From assembly GCF_902497745.1 (NCBI RefSeq), contig NZ_CABVHJ010000005.1, forward strand, positions 62,001-126,000: DNA of 64,000 bases, read 5' to 3'. The DNA comes from Pseudomonas fluorescens (lineage in GTDB: Bacteria > Pseudomonadota > Gammaproteobacteria > Pseudomonadales > Pseudomonadaceae). Made by a program: the position numbers and the translations under genes. The stretch's first letter is position 1. Each line of letters starts with the position of its first letter. The notes under the pieces were generated by a model. It was not told where the DNA came from. It searched no databases and saw only the letters and a program-made list of their open reading frames with translations. Below are positions 62,635 to 64,000 of the stretch, in pieces.

Positions 62635-62763
62635 AACTCCATTCGGGATGTGGAGTTCGTCACACACTGCGACCAAGCAGTAGGGTGGCGAACTGTACGC
62701 GGGTTGGTCGACCAGGGAATGGAAACCCGGCAGGGCCAAAGCCCTCCCACGCACAGTTCGCCA
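62635..62763 (-). ncRNA. Structured leader of the DUF6124 gene, C4-antisense-RNA-like
   Basis: On the minus strand an 11-bp perfect stem TGGCGAACTGT / ACAGTTCGCCA (arms at 62753-62763 and 62686-62696) encloses two hairpins, AGGGC/GCCCT (62732-62745) and GGGTT/AACCC (62701-62728). Downstream AACTCCA (62651-62657) can pair with TGGAGTT (62635-62641), which contains the ribosome site. The layout reminds me of the C4 antisense RNA family seen before such genes in Pseudomonas; I cannot verify the match. Confidence 0.65.
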
Positions 62764-62909
62764 TTAAGCAAGCTGAAAAAGTGCGCCATTCTAAACCCGG
62801 ACGACCAAGTCCGGTCGCTGATTCGTCAGCGACACCCAAATCCTAGCCACCGCACTTCCGACGGACAACCGTCAAAACCTGTCGGAAACATCCGCGAAAT
62901 CGCCGTTTC

Positions 62910-62990
62910 TGTAGGCTCTGCCGTAGGCCGTGATCTATTGGTTTTTAAACATCAAGATCAAAAGATCGCAGCCTGCGGCGGCTCCTACAA
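62910..62990. repeat. Diverged R2 inverted repeat
   Basis: GTAGGCTCTGCCGTAGGCCG at 62911-62930 pairs imperfectly with GATCAAAAGATCGCAGCC (62956-62973) and CGGCTCCTAC. The left arm is more decayed than in other copies. Confidence 0.75.
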
Positions 62991-63010
62991 GTTTCGTGGT
63001 GTGTTGAAAA

Positions 63011-63979
63011 TCAGTTGGCGACACGCGCGCCGGCGAGGCTGCCGCTTAATTCGTAAGCGGCCAATTCGGCCTGATGCGCCGCCAATATCTCCGGCAACGA
63101 CCCACGCAAATACTCGACCCACGTCTTGATCTTGGCATCCAGATATTGCCGCGACGGGTAGATCGCATACAGGTTCAGCTCTTGCGAGCGGTAGTTCGGC
63201 ATGACCCGCACCAGTGTGCCGTTACGCAAACCTTCGATCGCCGCATACACCGGCAACACGCCCACGCCCATGCCGCTGGTGATCGCGGTTTTCATCGCAT
63301 CGGCGGAGTTCACCAGAAACGGTGAGCTGTTGATGGTGACCATTTCCTGGCCTTCCGGGCCGTCGAAGGCCCATTTTTCCAGGGGGATCACCGGGCTGAC
63401 CAGGCGCAGGCAGGCGTGGTTGAGCAGGTCGCTGGGTTTTTGCGCGGCACCGTTGGCTTTCACGTAGGCCGGCGAGGCGCAGACGATGCTGTAGGTGATG
63501 CCCAGCCGTTGCGAAACAAAACCCGAATCCGGCAACTCGCTGGCGAGCACGATGGACACGTCGTAGCCCTCGTCGAGCAGGTCCGGTACGCGGTTGGCCA
63601 GGGTCAGGTCGAAGGTGACGTCCGGGTGGGTCTTGCGGTAGCGGGCGATGGCGTCGATGACGAAGTGCTGACCGATGCCGGTCATGGTGTGCACTTTCAA
63701 TTGCCCGGCCGGGCGCGCGTGGGCGTCGCTGGCTTCGGCTTCGGCCTCTTCGACGTAGGCCAGGATCTGTTCGCAGCGCAGCAGGTAGCGCTTGCCCGCC
63801 TCGGTCAGTGCGATGCGCCGCGTGGTGCGGTTGAGCAAGCGGGTTTGCAGGTGGGCTTCCAGGTTGGAGACCGCGCGCGAGACGTTGGCGGTGGTGGTAT
63901 CGAGTTGCACGGCAGCGGCGGTGAAGCTGCCGGCTTCGGCGACACAACTGAAGGCGCGCATGTTTTGCAAAGTGTCCAT
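63011..63979 (-). CDS. LysR-family regulator
   Basis: 322 residues. The N-terminal winged helix (MRAFSCVAEAGSFTAAAVQL, DTTTANVSRAVSNLEAHLQT) is followed by a LysR effector domain (VTFDLTLANRVPDLLDEGYD, SIVLASELPDSGFVSQRLGI). It belongs to the AaeR/DhcR-like branch with GEGYDVSI-type patterns. No divergent target is visible before the window ends at 64 kb, so its regulon is unknown. Confidence 0.9.
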   Translation of the reverse strand: MDTLQNMRAFSCVAEAGSFTAAAVQLDTTTANVSRAVSNLEAHLQTRLLNRTTRRIALTEAGKRYLLRCEQILAYVEEAEAEASDAHARPAGQLKVHTMTGIGQHFVIDAIARYRKTHPDVTFDLTLANRVPDLLDEGYDVSIVLASELPDSGFVSQRLGITYSIVCASPAYVKANGAAQKPSDLLNHACLRLVSPVIPLEKWAFDGPEGQEMVTINSSPFLVNSADAMKTAITSGMGVGVLPVYAAIEGLRNGTLVRVMPNYRSQELNLYAIYPSRQYLDAKIKTWVEYLRGSLPEILAAHQAELAAYELSGSLAGARVAN

Positions 63980-64000
63980 GGGGTGCTCTCAAGGGAGATG

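Overview
The window looks like an ordinary chromosomal stretch from a Pseudomonas of the fluorescens group. The reasons are the high-GC coding bias, the fused CysNC, the FecA/FecI/FecR iron-signalling genes, the hmgA-fahA-maiA homogentisate operon, Pseudomonas-type families (DUF3565, DUF3509, DUF6124) and, above all, the dense Pseudomonas REP repeats (GTGGGAGCGAGC...GCTCGCGAAAGC) between genes. I see no tRNA, rRNA, IS element, prophage, integrase or CRISPR array. Family names come from reading the proteins, not from searches.

Layout. 1-10.8 kb: 3' end of cysNC, a PlsC-type acyltransferase with pta, a DUF3565 gene whose start overlaps slyD, a glutathione peroxidase, an old-yellow-enzyme reductase, a GT4 glycosyltransferase, cysZ and trxB. 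10.9-17 kb: HopJ-family and DUF1244 genes downstream of a folM-folE-folX pterin operon, then a MerR-family regulator, a possible PilZ-like protein and a short LOV blue-light receptor, which together look like a photosensory neighbourhood. 16.5-21.9 kb: flavodoxin, LysR regulator divergent from a LrgA/LrgB pair, then a class II aldolase, alpha/beta hydrolase and SDR. 22.4-31.9 kb: a DUF1302/DUF1329 envelope pair, a large MalT-like LuxR regulator and an 1154-residue protein resembling the Pseudomonas dermonecrotic-toxin-domain family.

31.9-46 kb: HmgR and the homogentisate pathway with an aromatic-acid MFS transporter, SirB1-like protein, a leucine dehydrogenase homologue that lacks its catalytic lysine, yebG with a LexA box, psiE, DUF3509, serine transporter plus serine deaminase with a divergent LysR, and an HPF/RaiA-like protein. 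46-57.5 kb: a DUF559 endonuclease-like gene flanked by repeats, fecA-fecR-fecI, then a divergent operon of membrane iron-uptake proteins (DUF3649, PepSY/PiuB-type, DUF3325), a second sigma/anti-sigma pair and its TonB-dependent receptor. 57.8-64 kb: AraC regulator, EamA exporter, DUF2165 protein, 2-hydroxyacid dehydrogenase, a repeat-rich 850 bp gap, a DUF6124 gene behind a structured RNA leader, and a LysR regulator.

Four repeat families fill the gaps: REP pairs (R1), the GATCAAAAGATCGCAGCC...GGCTGCGATCTTTT inverted pairs (R2), the CCCTCACCCTAACCCTCTCCC hairpin family (R3), and one CAAGCTTCAAGCTGCAAG pair (R4). Two genes (MFS transporter and DUF559) take their last codons and stop from such repeats. 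The observations I rate most highly are the DUF6124 leader with competing pairings, the toxin-like orphan, the LOV/MerR/pterin cluster and the leucine dehydrogenase with Val in place of the catalytic Lys.
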